Assembly (NCBI RefSeq): GCF_000238335.3 | Contig: NZ_AHCB03000005.1 | Span: forward strand, 1,860,001 to 1,924,000 | Direction of reading: 5' to 3' | DNA: 64,000 nt | Source: Pseudoalteromonas marina | GTDB lineage: Bacteria; Pseudomonadota; Gammaproteobacteria; Enterobacterales; Alteromonadaceae | Notes under the pieces: model-generated | What the model was told of the DNA's origin: nothing | What the model saw: the letters and a program-made list of their open reading frames with translations, nothing else | The model's database searches: none | Program-made: the position numbers and the translations under genes | In this document: positions 16,572-25,275 of the stretch, piece after piece | Layout of the letters: each line of letters begins with the position of its first letter | Numbering within the stretch: position 1 is the first letter of the stretch

Positions 16572-18539
16572 ATGGCTTGGCAAAGTGAACTACTCAGTAA
16601 ATTAGATTTCACCGCAAAACAGTGTTTTATTATTTCAGATCCTGAAAACCTTTGTTTTGAACCATTTATTGACGCACAGTTTGAAGAATCAAAAATAGAG
16701 CTTATAGATTATAGCGACCCTGTGTCGTTAAGGTTGGTATATGAGAATTGGCTTGAAGAGCAAAACAGCAAGGCATTAATCATTAGATGTGCTGAAATTG
16801 ATGAAAACTATATTCCTTTTGATATCTCGTTAAACGCACAAAGCGTAAATTTTCATATCAATGAAATAATACCAGAGCTAGAGAACGAAACACTTCGAAG
16901 CCTTTCTCCTATTTACTTCCAGCCAATTAAGGAAGCCATTTCAAACTATCGACCAGGCAAGCTGGGAAGAATTGCTAGTTTAGATTTTTTGTTAAGGCAT
17001 ATCTATAAGATTGCCCCTGAGATAATACAATCTGAAGTAGATTTAGTTCGATTACTCATCCAAAAGCATTACCTTAGTGGTGATATGCCAGAAGTAATTG
17101 AGCAAAGGTTAATTGCTTTATTAGAGCTAAATAGTGCTTTCAACGGTTGGGATTTTGATAGGTTATTGCCAAATAAGGCTGAGTTTTTTGAGTTTCTGCA
17201 AGCTCAATGGGGGCTATATCTTCAAACACTAGTACCTGTGCAAGAAATTAAAGAGCCTTCATGGCCTCAAGGTAAACTAATTGTGCCGTTTGAAGATCAG
17301 GATATTCAAGTTTATGTTGATAATTTATTCAGTGATGGTTTGCTAAAACCTATAGATTTAAAAGGAGTACCACAAGAACACTGGGCCTCTATAGGTGTTG
17401 CTAGTGATGAAGGTTTCTCTGAATTAAAGCGTTTTTCTCATTTGCTCTCTCGTTTAAATAAAGTGTTTTCAAATGTAGAGGTTAATGAGCAAAACGCGGA
17501 CTTTTGGGGAGAGCATGCATTTGAGCTTGGTATGCTGAATGCGTTAAGCCACAAAATAGAAAAGTTACTCCCTTCAGATCTTACATCATTAAAGCGCCTA
17601 AACGATAAAGTAGATAATACGTTTGAGCAGTGGTTACTAGATAAGTTTGGTAGTTTGATTTCGTTACCCTCGATTCGCCACCCTAATATGTTGCATAAAA
17701 TCCCTGACTGGTTAAATCGTAAGGTACAGGATGAACAAAAAGTTTGCTTGCTCGTTATGGATGGAATGGGCTTTCAGCAGTGGGCATTGTTTAGAGAGTC
17801 TTTGAACTCATGTTCAAGAGTGACAATGGAAGAACATTATAGTTTTGCTTGGGTCCCCACTATTACCTCAATTTCTCGACAGTCGATGTTTTCGGGTAAA
17901 AAACCTTATTTTTATGCTGATTCGCTTTTAACAACATCAAAAGAAGGTAAGCTGTGGCAAGCATATTGGGAAGACCATGGTTTAACTAGCAAAGAAGTGT
18001 TGTATGCAAAAAAAGTTGAAGATAGAGCTACTAATGAATCGTTTAATGACTTGATATCTGATCGCCATATTATGGCTGCTGGCTTAGTCATCAATTTCGT
18101 TGATGAGCAAATGCATGGTATGAAAAACGGAATGTCTGGTTTAAATGCTGTAGTGTCAAATTGGATTAAAACTTGGAGGTTTGCAGAAAAAATTAACATT
18201 TTACTAGATGCAGGTTATGAAGTGATTGTTACTGCTGATCACGGTAATCAAGAGGCTATAGGCTGTGGTGCATTACGGGAAGGTGTAAAGGCTGAAACCA
18301 AAGGTGAGCGAGTTAGAATCTATGATTCAGAAAATGCAGCTACTAGTTCTAATGACCTTTTAGACGGGAAAGTGCTAAAATGGCCCGGCAAGAAATATGG
18401 CTTACCTGAAGGACGATTTCCATTAGTAAGTAAAGGAACTCATGCGTTTGTAAAAGAAGGGAACAAAATTGTTGGGCATGGTGGTATCAGCTTACACGAA
18501 GTAGTTGTACCGTTAGCCGTTATAAAAAGAAAGTTGTAA
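16572..18539 (+). CDS. pglZ: BREX-3 PglZ alkaline-phosphatase-fold protein
   Basis: A 655-residue protein with a PglZ domain in its C-terminal half. The metal and nucleophile region of the alkaline phosphatase fold reads VCLLVMDGMGFQQW (about 391-404), with later TADHGN (about 553-558) and GHGGISLHE near the end, supplying the Asp and His ligands of the two-metal site. PglZ is the signature gene of all BREX types; it is required for defence, but its natural substrate is not settled. The N-terminal 350 residues are specific to the type 3 group. It is 3 bp after brxHII and 5 bp before the first brxA. Confidence 0.9.
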   Translation: MAWQSELLSKLDFTAKQCFIISDPENLCFEPFIDAQFEESKIELIDYSDPVSLRLVYENWLEEQNSKALIIRCAEIDENYIPFDISLNAQSVNFHINEIIPELENETLRSLSPIYFQPIKEAISNYRPGKLGRIASLDFLLRHIYKIAPEIIQSEVDLVRLLIQKHYLSGDMPEVIEQRLIALLELNSAFNGWDFDRLLPNKAEFFEFLQAQWGLYLQTLVPVQEIKEPSWPQGKLIVPFEDQDIQVYVDNLFSDGLLKPIDLKGVPQEHWASIGVASDEGFSELKRFSHLLSRLNKVFSNVEVNEQNADFWGEHAFELGMLNALSHKIEKLLPSDLTSLKRLNDKVDNTFEQWLLDKFGSLISLPSIRHPNMLHKIPDWLNRKVQDEQKVCLLVMDGMGFQQWALFRESLNSCSRVTMEEHYSFAWVPTITSISRQSMFSGKKPYFYADSLLTTSKEGKLWQAYWEDHGLTSKEVLYAKKVEDRATNESFNDLISDRHIMAAGLVINFVDEQMHGMKNGMSGLNAVVSNWIKTWRFAEKINILLDAGYEVIVTADHGNQEAIGCGALREGVKAETKGERVRIYDSENAATSSNDLLDGKVLKWPGKKYGLPEGRFPLVSKGTHAFVKEGNKIVGHGGISLHEVVVPLAVIKRKL

Positions 18540-18544
18540 TAGAT

Positions 18545-19255
18545 ATGTCTAAAAGGGTTAATTATAGTCGTCATATTGAGGCTCATTGGTTAGATCAAAC
18601 GGCACTTTGGGTTGCCGAAGGGTTAAACAAACAAGAATTGCACGACAAAATTAATTCAATGCTTTCACCGTTGATTAACTGCAAGGTTAATTTGGGGAAA
18701 ACACGAAATCAATTAACATCATTGTGGTTTGATAAGAACGAAAATGTCAGTAGTGAGTTCTCAGCATTCGCAGTTGATTACGTGAAAGAGAGTCATGATA
18801 TTCCTCTTGTTATTCATTGGGGGTTATTAATTGCGAAAAAGAAATTCTTTGCTGATGTAGCTCGATTTATTGGACGAAATTCAAAGTTTAATGACTCATT
18901 TACATATGCTCAAGTACAAAAGCGAATGGTTGAGTTATACGGTGATACTGAAACAGTAAAACGTGGGCTGCGCTCTGTATTGAAGACTATGGTTGATTTT
19001 GGAGTTTTGCTACGAAGCAACTCCAGAAGTTACCAAGTAAATCAAAATAATTTGGCAGTACCTAAAAAATTAATGAACTGGTTATTATGCGCTTTACTAT
19101 TTAGTGAAGACGTAATAAGCAGAACACTATCAGATATTATTGATGATGCAATTTGGTTTCCATTTGAGATTAGTATCGAGCCAGAAGACATTGATAAGCA
19201 ATGGTTTGAAGTGCATCAGCAAGGATATGAGCTGATGTTGTTTAGAAAGAAATAA
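18545..19255 (+). CDS. brxA: BREX-3 BrxA (DUF1819-like), first copy
   Basis: A 236-residue protein in the terminal position used by brxA in type 3 BREX. BrxA proteins are small helical, DNA-binding proteins (DUF1819). Characteristic blocks are HWLDQTALWVAEGL near the start, HWGLLIAKKKFFADVARFIGR at about 97-117, the RMVELYGDTETVKRGLRSVL helix pair and the late WFPFEI segment. It is closely followed (18 bp) by a second, clearly homologous gene. Translation starts at the ATG 5 bp after the pglZ stop. Confidence 0.85.
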   Translation: MSKRVNYSRHIEAHWLDQTALWVAEGLNKQELHDKINSMLSPLINCKVNLGKTRNQLTSLWFDKNENVSSEFSAFAVDYVKESHDIPLVIHWGLLIAKKKFFADVARFIGRNSKFNDSFTYAQVQKRMVELYGDTETVKRGLRSVLKTMVDFGVLLRSNSRSYQVNQNNLAVPKKLMNWLLCALLFSEDVISRTLSDIIDDAIWFPFEISIEPEDIDKQWFEVHQQGYELMLFRKK

Positions 19256-19273
19256 TAAAATAAGAGAATTAAT

Positions 19274-19981
19274 TTGAAAGTATCAATTGGTTTTAATCGA
19301 CATTTAGAGTCGAACTGGCTTGCTCAAACAGCATCTTGGGTGGCAAATGGAATTGAAGGTAAAGAGCTAAAGGATAAAATTGATACTTTACTAACTCCTG
19401 ATTTTACAAGCCAAGTGGCTAAAGACAAAACACGTAATTTACTTTTCGGTATTTGGAGTAAATTACCCAAACATATCCCCAATGATTTTCAACGAGATGC
19501 AGCTAATTTACTGATGGAATATAGTGAATTGAACTTAGTTTTTCACTGGGGGATGATGCTTGCAAAGTACCCTTTCTTTAAATCTGTAGTTGAACAAATT
19601 GGTCGTTTAACCAAGTTAAATGACTCTTTTTTATATTCTCAACTTGAACAGCGAATTACCGAGAATTATGGTGATACTTCAACAATCAAAAGAAGTATGC
19701 AGTTTGTAGTAAGAACGTTGATGAACTTGGAATTACTAGCTAACCCTAAGCAAGGTATATATCAACTTAGAAAGCCTATTCAAGTTAATAATCCATCAAT
19801 AAAAGCTTGGTTAATAGAAGCAAGTGTTTATTCTGAACAAGTAACAAGTCGAAGCTTAACTGCCATTAACGATGAAAATGTTTGGTTCCCATTTGAGCTA
19901 TATTTTGATGAGAATGATCTGAGTCAAAATGATCGTCTTGAAGCTCATCACCAAGCCGCTGATGTGATAGTGTTTGTTTAG
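19274..19981 (+). CDS. brxA: BREX-3 BrxA (DUF1819-like), second tandem copy
   Basis: A 235-residue paralogue of the preceding gene. The two share the same block order: RHxExxWLxQTAxWVAxG near the start, the HWGxxxAKxxFFxxV block, the LNDSF/YGDTxTxKR block and the WFPFE block near the end, with roughly one residue in three identical by eye. It starts with TTG at 19274, after AAGAGA. A second BrxA is not part of the described type 3 gene order, so it may be a tandem duplication that has diverged or specialised, or a heterodimer partner. It is the last gene of the operon, and no clear hairpin terminator follows it. Confidence 0.8.
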   Translation: MKVSIGFNRHLESNWLAQTASWVANGIEGKELKDKIDTLLTPDFTSQVAKDKTRNLLFGIWSKLPKHIPNDFQRDAANLLMEYSELNLVFHWGMMLAKYPFFKSVVEQIGRLTKLNDSFLYSQLEQRITENYGDTSTIKRSMQFVVRTLMNLELLANPKQGIYQLRKPIQVNNPSIKAWLIEASVYSEQVTSRSLTAINDENVWFPFELYFDENDLSQNDRLEAHHQAADVIVFV

Positions 19982-20059
19982 AAGCACCGCACACCTGACT
20001 ATAAAATAATAGTTCTAGAATTTGTAATTTGACTTCACAATATAAGCATGAGTAGATGG

Positions 20060-20422
20060 ATGAGTAAAAGAGTTTGGATCCGATCTGGCGTACCACACAC
20101 AGGTTGGGAGCATGTCAGAGATATGGAAAATGACACTCCTGATGGCATTTGCGAGATGTGAGGCCAGAAAAACATTAAATATTTCGATGTTTTGATACAC
20201 GATAATTATGAGGGTGAGATAAAAGTTGGAAAAGACTGTTCATCTATAATGAGCTATCCAGGCAAGAATGGTTTCCGCTGGCCAGGCACAGACATTCTTA
20301 TATTAGAAAATGAAGATACTAAACAGTTTGGTATTATTAAAGATGGTAAACCCTACCCAGAAAGGTTTTCATCATTAAAAGAGGCCCAAAATTGGGCAAT
20401 AGATAATAAAATCTATCTATAG
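20060..20422 (+). pseudogene. Small CxxC protein gene interrupted by an in-frame TGA
   Basis: The frame beginning at ATG 20060 (an in-frame ATG also lies at 20048) encodes an N-terminal block with the pattern VWIRSGVPHTGWEH and then CEM, and meets TGA at 20159-20161. The same frame then continues without another stop to 20420-20422. The join reads C-E-M-TGA-G-Q, so the stop replaces what should be the second Cys of a CEMC zinc-binding pair, and the downstream part (KYFDVLIHDNY, VGKDCSSIM) matches what I recall of a small zinc-binding family with IRYVHYMEHP and VGCxCA motifs. Another expected Cys is Lys here. A nonsense mutation in decaying island cargo is most likely; selenocysteine is considered in the findings. 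Confidence 0.6.
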
Positions 20423-20478
20423 TTTCAGCGTTACATAGTTGATAACTAGGTCCTGTAAGGTAAAGAACTAGAATCAAT

Positions 20479-20781
20479 TCAAAGCCAATGCTCAGGAATT
20501 TGTAAGTCGAACGATTTAGCTGCATATCTGAGCATTGAAATGATTTCTTTATGCCTGAACTGATCGTAAGCTTGACTTTTATTCTTCAGTTCTACTAGCT
20601 TTTTTAATTCAGGCAAGTTGAACATATTCAATTTATATAAGTTACCCCAGGTAGCTTCTCCAAATAGATTATAGATAATTTCTGTTCCATCACGCTCACT
20701 AGCTAAGCGCTTTTCGCCAGTTATTAGCGAGACAGCTTTTTCAGCTTCATCTCTGCTATCGTAGGTATTTAGTTGTTTCAT
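20479..20781 (-). CDS. Unrecognised small island protein
   Basis: A 100-residue, highly charged protein with no membrane segment, cysteine cluster or recognised motif. The N-terminal half resembles a helix-rich DEAEKAVSLI segment, and the C-terminal half is mostly predicted helix (LPELKKLVELKNKSQAYDQF). AAGGATAAAA precedes the ATG on the minus strand, supporting translation. It is convergent with the broken gene at 20060-20422 and divergent from the DUF723 gene. No function can be given. Confidence 0.5.
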   Translation of the reverse strand: MKQLNTYDSRDEAEKAVSLITGEKRLASERDGTEIIYNLFGEATWGNLYKLNMFNLPELKKLVELKNKSQAYDQFRHKEIISMLRYAAKSFDLQIPEHWL

Positions 20782-21021
20782 TTTTATCCTTATAGCCCTA
20801 CATCACATTAAAAATATTCCTAACCAATATAGCTTACTCCAATGTCTAACAAAGCCAGAATGAACTTTGTAAGCTACATACACTATGTATTCTATTATTT
20901 TTCGATGGATTACCAAAGCAACTCTACTACTTCAGTTGATATAAACCATTCAAAAAAACATACTTTAAAGTAAATGAAGCTATATGACCTTGAAATATTA
21001 ATAAATTAGCGAGACTAAATC

Positions 21022-22737
21022 ATGGATGGCAAAGTAAATAGAAACAGATTAACTCTTGAAGAGTTTATAGAACGTGGTAATAAGTGCCATAAGAATAAAT
21101 ATAACTACTCAAAAGCAACGCTTATTGATACTAGCTCAAATGTTATTGTAATTTGCCCTGAACATGGGGATTTTGAAGTAAACGCTAAACGCCACTACTC
21201 TGCATCTTCTGGCTGTCCGTCCTGTACAAATTATATCAAAAATGACCTTAATAAATTTATTGAGAGAGCTCGATTAATCCACGGTGATAAATACGATTAC
21301 TCAAAAAGTATTTATGTCGCTTCCAGTAAAAAGCTTAAAGTTATATGCCCTTTACATGGAGAGTTCGAGGTTACCCCATCTTTACACTACGGTCCAAGAA
21401 AAGTAGGTTGTACGGCTTGTTCAGGTAAAAGGAAACTTACAAACAGTGACTTTATAGAACGCTCAAAAGCTATTCATGGTGATATATATCAATATGAAAA
21501 TACAAGGTATGAAGCAAGTAACAAAAAGGTAACTATAACCTGCCCTACCCATGGCGATTTTAATATTAGAGCCAGTGATCATATTGGTGGCCCTAAGAGA
21601 GGCTGCAGTGAATGTAAAAAGTTAAACTCGGGCGCTGCTAATACTGGTGTAATGAATACTGGTAAATTTATTGAACTATCAAAAAAAGTACATGGCAATA
21701 AGTATATTTACGATAAATCAGCTTACATTACAGCAAAGAAAAAAATAACCATTATTTGTCCAGAACATGGTGATTTCTCGATGCTCCCTAGCTCGCACTA
21801 TTCAAAAAACCAAGGTTGTGGTGCTTGTGGAGGCAGAGCTGGTATCAATACAGAAGGGTTTATAGGAAAATCAGTATTGTTATTTAAAGATAGATTTGAT
21901 TATTCTAAAACCCATTATGTTAATGCAAAACGTAAAGTAACTTTAATATGTAAAGAACATGGAGAGTTTCAAGTTCAACCCAACAACCACCTTGCTGGAA
22001 ATGGTGGCTGTATGTATTGTTCTGGCCGAGGTGATATTGACAATGAAAACTTGATAGCACGCCTCAAAACAAGCTTAGGTGAGCAACATGATTTTTCAAA
22101 GGTTCACTATAAAGGCAGGAATGAGAAAATAACTGTAATTTGCCCTACCCATGGTGAATTTTCGGGATTTCCTCAGGTATTGATTAAAAATCAAGGCTGT
22201 CCTAAATGTAATGAGTATACGAAAGACGATTTTGTTAAAAAGGCACTTTTAGTGCACGAAGGCCAATACGATTATTCAAACACAGTGTATATATCCTCAA
22301 GGATAAAGCTGGAAATAAATTGCCCCCGCCATGGTTTCTTTGAACAAGACGCTAAAAGTCATTTAGAAGGTAAAGGTTGTCCTACTTGTGGAGTAGAAAA
22401 AAATATTCTAGCTAACAGAGACCCTGATGATTTCTGCTTACTCTACTATCTAAAGCTTGAATATAAAGGCTATTTCTTTTGGAAAATAGGAATAACTACA
22501 CGAGATGTTGAGCAACGGTATCACTTACTACATCGTGATAATGTCACGATTATTGATACACAAATTCTAGAAACAACAATTGGTAAGGCAATCAACGCTG
22601 AAAATAATTTTATAAGGGAATATGAGGAATATTTAGAATACAGAGGTCATATTTTAAAGCACGCAAAAGGTGGAACTGAAACTTTTTCTATTGATGTACT
22701 GCTATCAAACAACAAAGAGCTATCTGATTTTCTGTAA
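21022..22737 (+). CDS. Seven-repeat DUF723 protein with a C-terminal GIY-YIG-like nuclease domain
   Basis: 571 residues. About 60-residue units are repeated seven times (roughly residues 6-455), each with the order F-I-E-x-H-G-x-K-Y-D-Y-S, then a C-x-x-H-G-x-F strand, then H and a G-C-x-x-C knuckle; this is the DUF723 pattern, probably a treble-clef zinc unit. The last 100 residues start with LLYYLKL and then KIGIT and VEQRY, with a later NAENNF and a GGTETF segment. That is the arrangement of a GIY-YIG (T5orf172-like) nuclease, including the tyrosine pair, Arg, Glu and terminal Asn/Thr. Repeated zinc units with an endonuclease suggest DNA binding and cleavage, as in homing or anti-phage nucleases. 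Located between the BREX operon and the integrase on the island. Confidence 0.75.
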   Translation: MDGKVNRNRLTLEEFIERGNKCHKNKYNYSKATLIDTSSNVIVICPEHGDFEVNAKRHYSASSGCPSCTNYIKNDLNKFIERARLIHGDKYDYSKSIYVASSKKLKVICPLHGEFEVTPSLHYGPRKVGCTACSGKRKLTNSDFIERSKAIHGDIYQYENTRYEASNKKVTITCPTHGDFNIRASDHIGGPKRGCSECKKLNSGAANTGVMNTGKFIELSKKVHGNKYIYDKSAYITAKKKITIICPEHGDFSMLPSSHYSKNQGCGACGGRAGINTEGFIGKSVLLFKDRFDYSKTHYVNAKRKVTLICKEHGEFQVQPNNHLAGNGGCMYCSGRGDIDNENLIARLKTSLGEQHDFSKVHYKGRNEKITVICPTHGEFSGFPQVLIKNQGCPKCNEYTKDDFVKKALLVHEGQYDYSNTVYISSRIKLEINCPRHGFFEQDAKSHLEGKGCPTCGVEKNILANRDPDDFCLLYYLKLEYKGYFFWKIGITTRDVEQRYHLLHRDNVTIIDTQILETTIGKAINAENNFIREYEEYLEYRGHILKHAKGGTETFSIDVLLSNNKELSDFL

Positions 22738-22749
22738 TGGTTTCTAAAT

Positions 22750-22778
22750 GCTCACTAACTTAATTCATGTTAGTGAGC
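22750..22778. terminator. Perfect 10 bp hairpin after the DUF723 gene
   Basis: GCTCACTAAC (22750-22759) / GTTAGTGAGC (22769-22778) with a 9 nt loop, 13 bp after the stop codon. The downstream sequence (GTTGATATG) has no T tract, so it may be a rho-independent terminator with a weak tail or an mRNA-stabilising hairpin. Confidence 0.45.
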
Positions 22779-22831
22779 GTTGATATGTATTAATTTACCC
22801 TGAGGTTGAAAATTTAAAATCCGTCTGTTAA

Positions 22832-23083
22832 TTAATTTTGGTAATGGTCTTCACAAACAGGGTTATCTTGCAGATAACGCACTGCAGGCTTTTCGCAAAA
22901 CTCGCATTCAGTACCTTTTGGTACCGTGTTTTCATCACAATTAGGGCAACTATCAAGCTTATAATTAAACTTGTAATCGCACACTTCACACTCAATTAAG
23001 TCATCTTCGCAATCAGGACAGTTATCAAAGACATCCAAATCAAATTTTAATTTACACTCGCTACATTCTACTAAATCGCTCAT
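22832..23083 (-). CDS. Small cysteine-rich zinc-ribbon-like protein
   Basis: 83 residues with five CxxC pairs (CSEC, CPDC, CEVC, CPNC, CEFC) plus a final Cys/His pair, spaced so that two zinc ribbons and a third half-site can form. It is very acidic (many Asp and Glu), which makes direct DNA binding unlikely; a protein-interaction or metal-storage role is possible. A weak ribosome site (GCAGGGA) precedes the ATG. I do not recognise a named family. It lies 77 bp from a decayed gene in the same direction, in the integrase-proximal part of the island. Confidence 0.6.
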   Translation of the reverse strand: MSDLVECSECKLKFDLDVFDNCPDCEDDLIECEVCDYKFNYKLDSCPNCDENTVPKGTECEFCEKPAVRYLQDNPVCEDHYQN

Positions 23084-23160
23084 ATTCCCTGCTTAATTTT
23101 ATTAATTTAAATAGCAATGTACCTTTTTAAGTACATTCAGTAAAGCCATGATATTGTTGT

Positions 23161-23825
23161 TTAATTAAGCAATTCTTTTATCAATACAGAACCTAGCTGG
23201 CGTGTATTAAACGGATTCCCGTTGCCATTTAAAATTGAAATCCCTAACTCTTTAGCAATATCACGCAAGTAAGGCTAACTGGGTGTTACAAGCTCGTCAT
23301 TTAAAAACACTTCAATAGTGCCGTTTTCAAGCTCCACCAATTTGTAGTTATTCCATATAACTTCTTTTACATTTAATAATATACGTGGCTTAACTGGTGC
23401 GTTTATTAACTTACTCATTTTAATACAGCTTTTTCCCGTTACTGCATCACTCATTAGTTTTTTAGCTTCTTCAACGGGCGCATCTAATAAAGTTTCACTT
23501 GCATCTCATCTGTATTGATTCTTAAAATAATTATACGATCAACCAAGTTTAGCGTATTAGTATTAAAGCTTATATGGCCACCTGTAAGCATTCTACCTGT
23601 TGTTTTGACTGATATACGCTCGCCACTACTTGATACAACATCGTACCCCGCCTGGTTAACCTCTGTTGCCATGCGTCTATTTGTTATAAGTGCGGCGTAA
23701 AGCTCCCCAATTCTACCTGTTAAATGTCTAAGCTCTGTTGCAGGTACATCCCAACTTAACTCCCTTTCTAACCAGCTCATTGCCTCACCCAGCGACTGAA
23801 TGATTTGCATTTGCGTTAAAGCCAT
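23161..23825 (-). pseudogene. Broken island gene of about 221 codons: frameshift plus in-frame TAG
   Basis: The frame starting at ATG 23825 encodes a recognisable N-terminal part (113 codons; AMSWLERELSW, ELRHLTGRIGELYAAL, GERISVKTTGRM, INTDEMQV) and ends at a stop at 23484. Inserting one T in the CTTTATTAG segment near 23486-23493 would restore an open frame, KLLLDAPVEEAKKLM, that runs into a second visible segment down to the stop at 23161. This second segment contains an in-frame TAG at 23277-23275 between VTPS and PYLRDIAKEL. So two independent lesions break one gene. The intact family (DUF6998-like, about 200 residues, next to integrases) has no known function to my knowledge. Translation of the first fragment alone may still occur. 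Confidence 0.75.
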
Positions 23826-23846
23826 TTTATATCCTTATTTTATCTT

Positions 23847-25088
23847 CTAACCAACTTTTAAAAGGTGCTTATGTCCTGATACCGACAATGAACCTTGAGA
23901 TGCCTTTGCTATATGCTCACTCCACCAGCTCATCAACTCTCTACGTTTTTCTATATATTCAGCTCTATTATAAGCAGAACGAACCTGGTTTTTATCTACA
24001 TGTGCCAGTGCGGCTTCTATTATATCTGGGTTAAACTCATGCTCATTTAATGTGGTGCTACCAAGCGAGCGCAAGCCATGGCTTACTAAACGGCCCTCAA
24101 ACCCCATGCGCTTTAAAGCCATATTAGCTGTCTCATTGTTGATATGAGTTCTCGGGTTTCTGTCTGACGGAAAAACAAAGTCTCTATGCCCTGAAATTGG
24201 TTTTATTGATTCTAATAACTCTATAGCTTGATTTGATAGAGGAATGGCATGCTCTCTGCGCTTTTTCATTCGTTCAGCTGGGATAATCCATAGTTTATTC
24301 TCAAAATCAATTTCATCCCAACGGGTACCGGCCGCTTCACCTGGGCGGGTAAGAGTATGTAACTGCCATTCAATCAAAAAGCGGGTTACTCGTTTAATTG
24401 ACGCCGTTGCAAGCGTTTGCATCAATTCAGGCAGCTCTTCTGGTTTTAACGAAGGCATGTTTTGTTTTTGCGGCTTTTTAAATGTTTCTTTTATTCCAGC
24501 AAGCGGATTAGCTTGAATATAACCACTATTAACTGCGTAGGTCATAACTTGGTTTAATCGTTGGCTTAAACGCTTAACTGTTTCTAGAGTACCTTTAGCC
24601 TCTATAGGCCTTAATATTTTTATTACTTGTGGTGCGTTAATTTTGCCAATAGGATATTTACCAATAACCGGCAGTATATGGTTATTTAACGATCGCCAAA
24701 TATCTTCGCCATGAGCTTGCGTAAAATCAGGCTTTTTAACATCAAACCACTCTAAAGCTACTTTATTTAGTGTTAACTCTTCTTGAGCCCGTTTAAAAGC
24801 TAAGGTTTCATCTCTATGCTCTTTTGGATCAGTCCCTAAAGCAACTAGTTCTCTGGCTTGTTGCGCTAACTTTCTGGCATTTACAATAGATACATCTGGG
24901 TACTTGCCTAATCCCATGTTGACACGCTTTTTTGTGATTGGATGGTAGTAATTAAAGTTCCAGAGCTTAGAGCCACTCTTTCTAACTTTTACTTGTAGGC
25001 CGTTACCATCGGATAAAATTATATCTTTATCCTCTGCTTTTACTTTTTTTAACGCTGTATCGGTAAGCTGCTTGGCTGATCTTGCCAT
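23847..25088 (-). CDS. int: P4-type tyrosine integrase of the tRNA-Ser island
   Basis: 413 residues: an N-terminal DUF4102 arm-binding domain (about 1-95, LSDGNGLQVKVRKSG and GLGKYPDVSIVNAR), a SAM-like core-binding region (about 105-205) and a C-terminal catalytic domain with Arg248 (LTRPGE), His337-x-x-Arg340 (SHGLRS), His363 (LAHVD) and Tyr373 (SAYNRAEY). It is full length and intact. The gene lies 187 bp from the 3' end of tRNA-Ser, the usual target, and is transcribed away from it. It is the likely integrase and excision enzyme of the whole island; AlpA at 3378 may serve as directionality factor or activator. Confidence 0.95.
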   Translation of the reverse strand: MARSAKQLTDTALKKVKAEDKDIILSDGNGLQVKVRKSGSKLWNFNYYHPITKKRVNMGLGKYPDVSIVNARKLAQQARELVALGTDPKEHRDETLAFKRAQEELTLNKVALEWFDVKKPDFTQAHGEDIWRSLNNHILPVIGKYPIGKINAPQVIKILRPIEAKGTLETVKRLSQRLNQVMTYAVNSGYIQANPLAGIKETFKKPQKQNMPSLKPEELPELMQTLATASIKRVTRFLIEWQLHTLTRPGEAAGTRWDEIDFENKLWIIPAERMKKRREHAIPLSNQAIELLESIKPISGHRDFVFPSDRNPRTHINNETANMALKRMGFEGRLVSHGLRSLGSTTLNEHEFNPDIIEAALAHVDKNQVRSAYNRAEYIEKRRELMSWWSEHIAKASQGSLSVSGHKHLLKVG

Positions 25089-25238
25089 AAAAAATGAACC
25101 CCACTCAAATTTAGTATTCTTTTATTATGGCAGCTTATTCAAGGAATACCATTTTAGATACTAAAGCTTTGAGCTTGGATGAAACAGCCTGGGACAGAGT
25201 GACACTCTAAGCTATTGATTTTAAATAGTTAAAGGCAC

Positions 25239-25262
25239 AAAAAAGGACGCCCAAAGGCGTCC
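25239..25262 (-). terminator. Rho-independent terminator of tRNA-Ser
   Basis: On the minus strand a GGACGCC / GGCGTCC stem (25245-25251 with 25256-25262, 4 nt loop) is followed by six T. It lies 13 bp beyond the tRNA 3' end and would end the tRNA transcript. Because it lies on the island side of the tRNA, it may have been brought in by the element. Confidence 0.8.
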
Positions 25263-25275
25263 TGATATTGAATGA

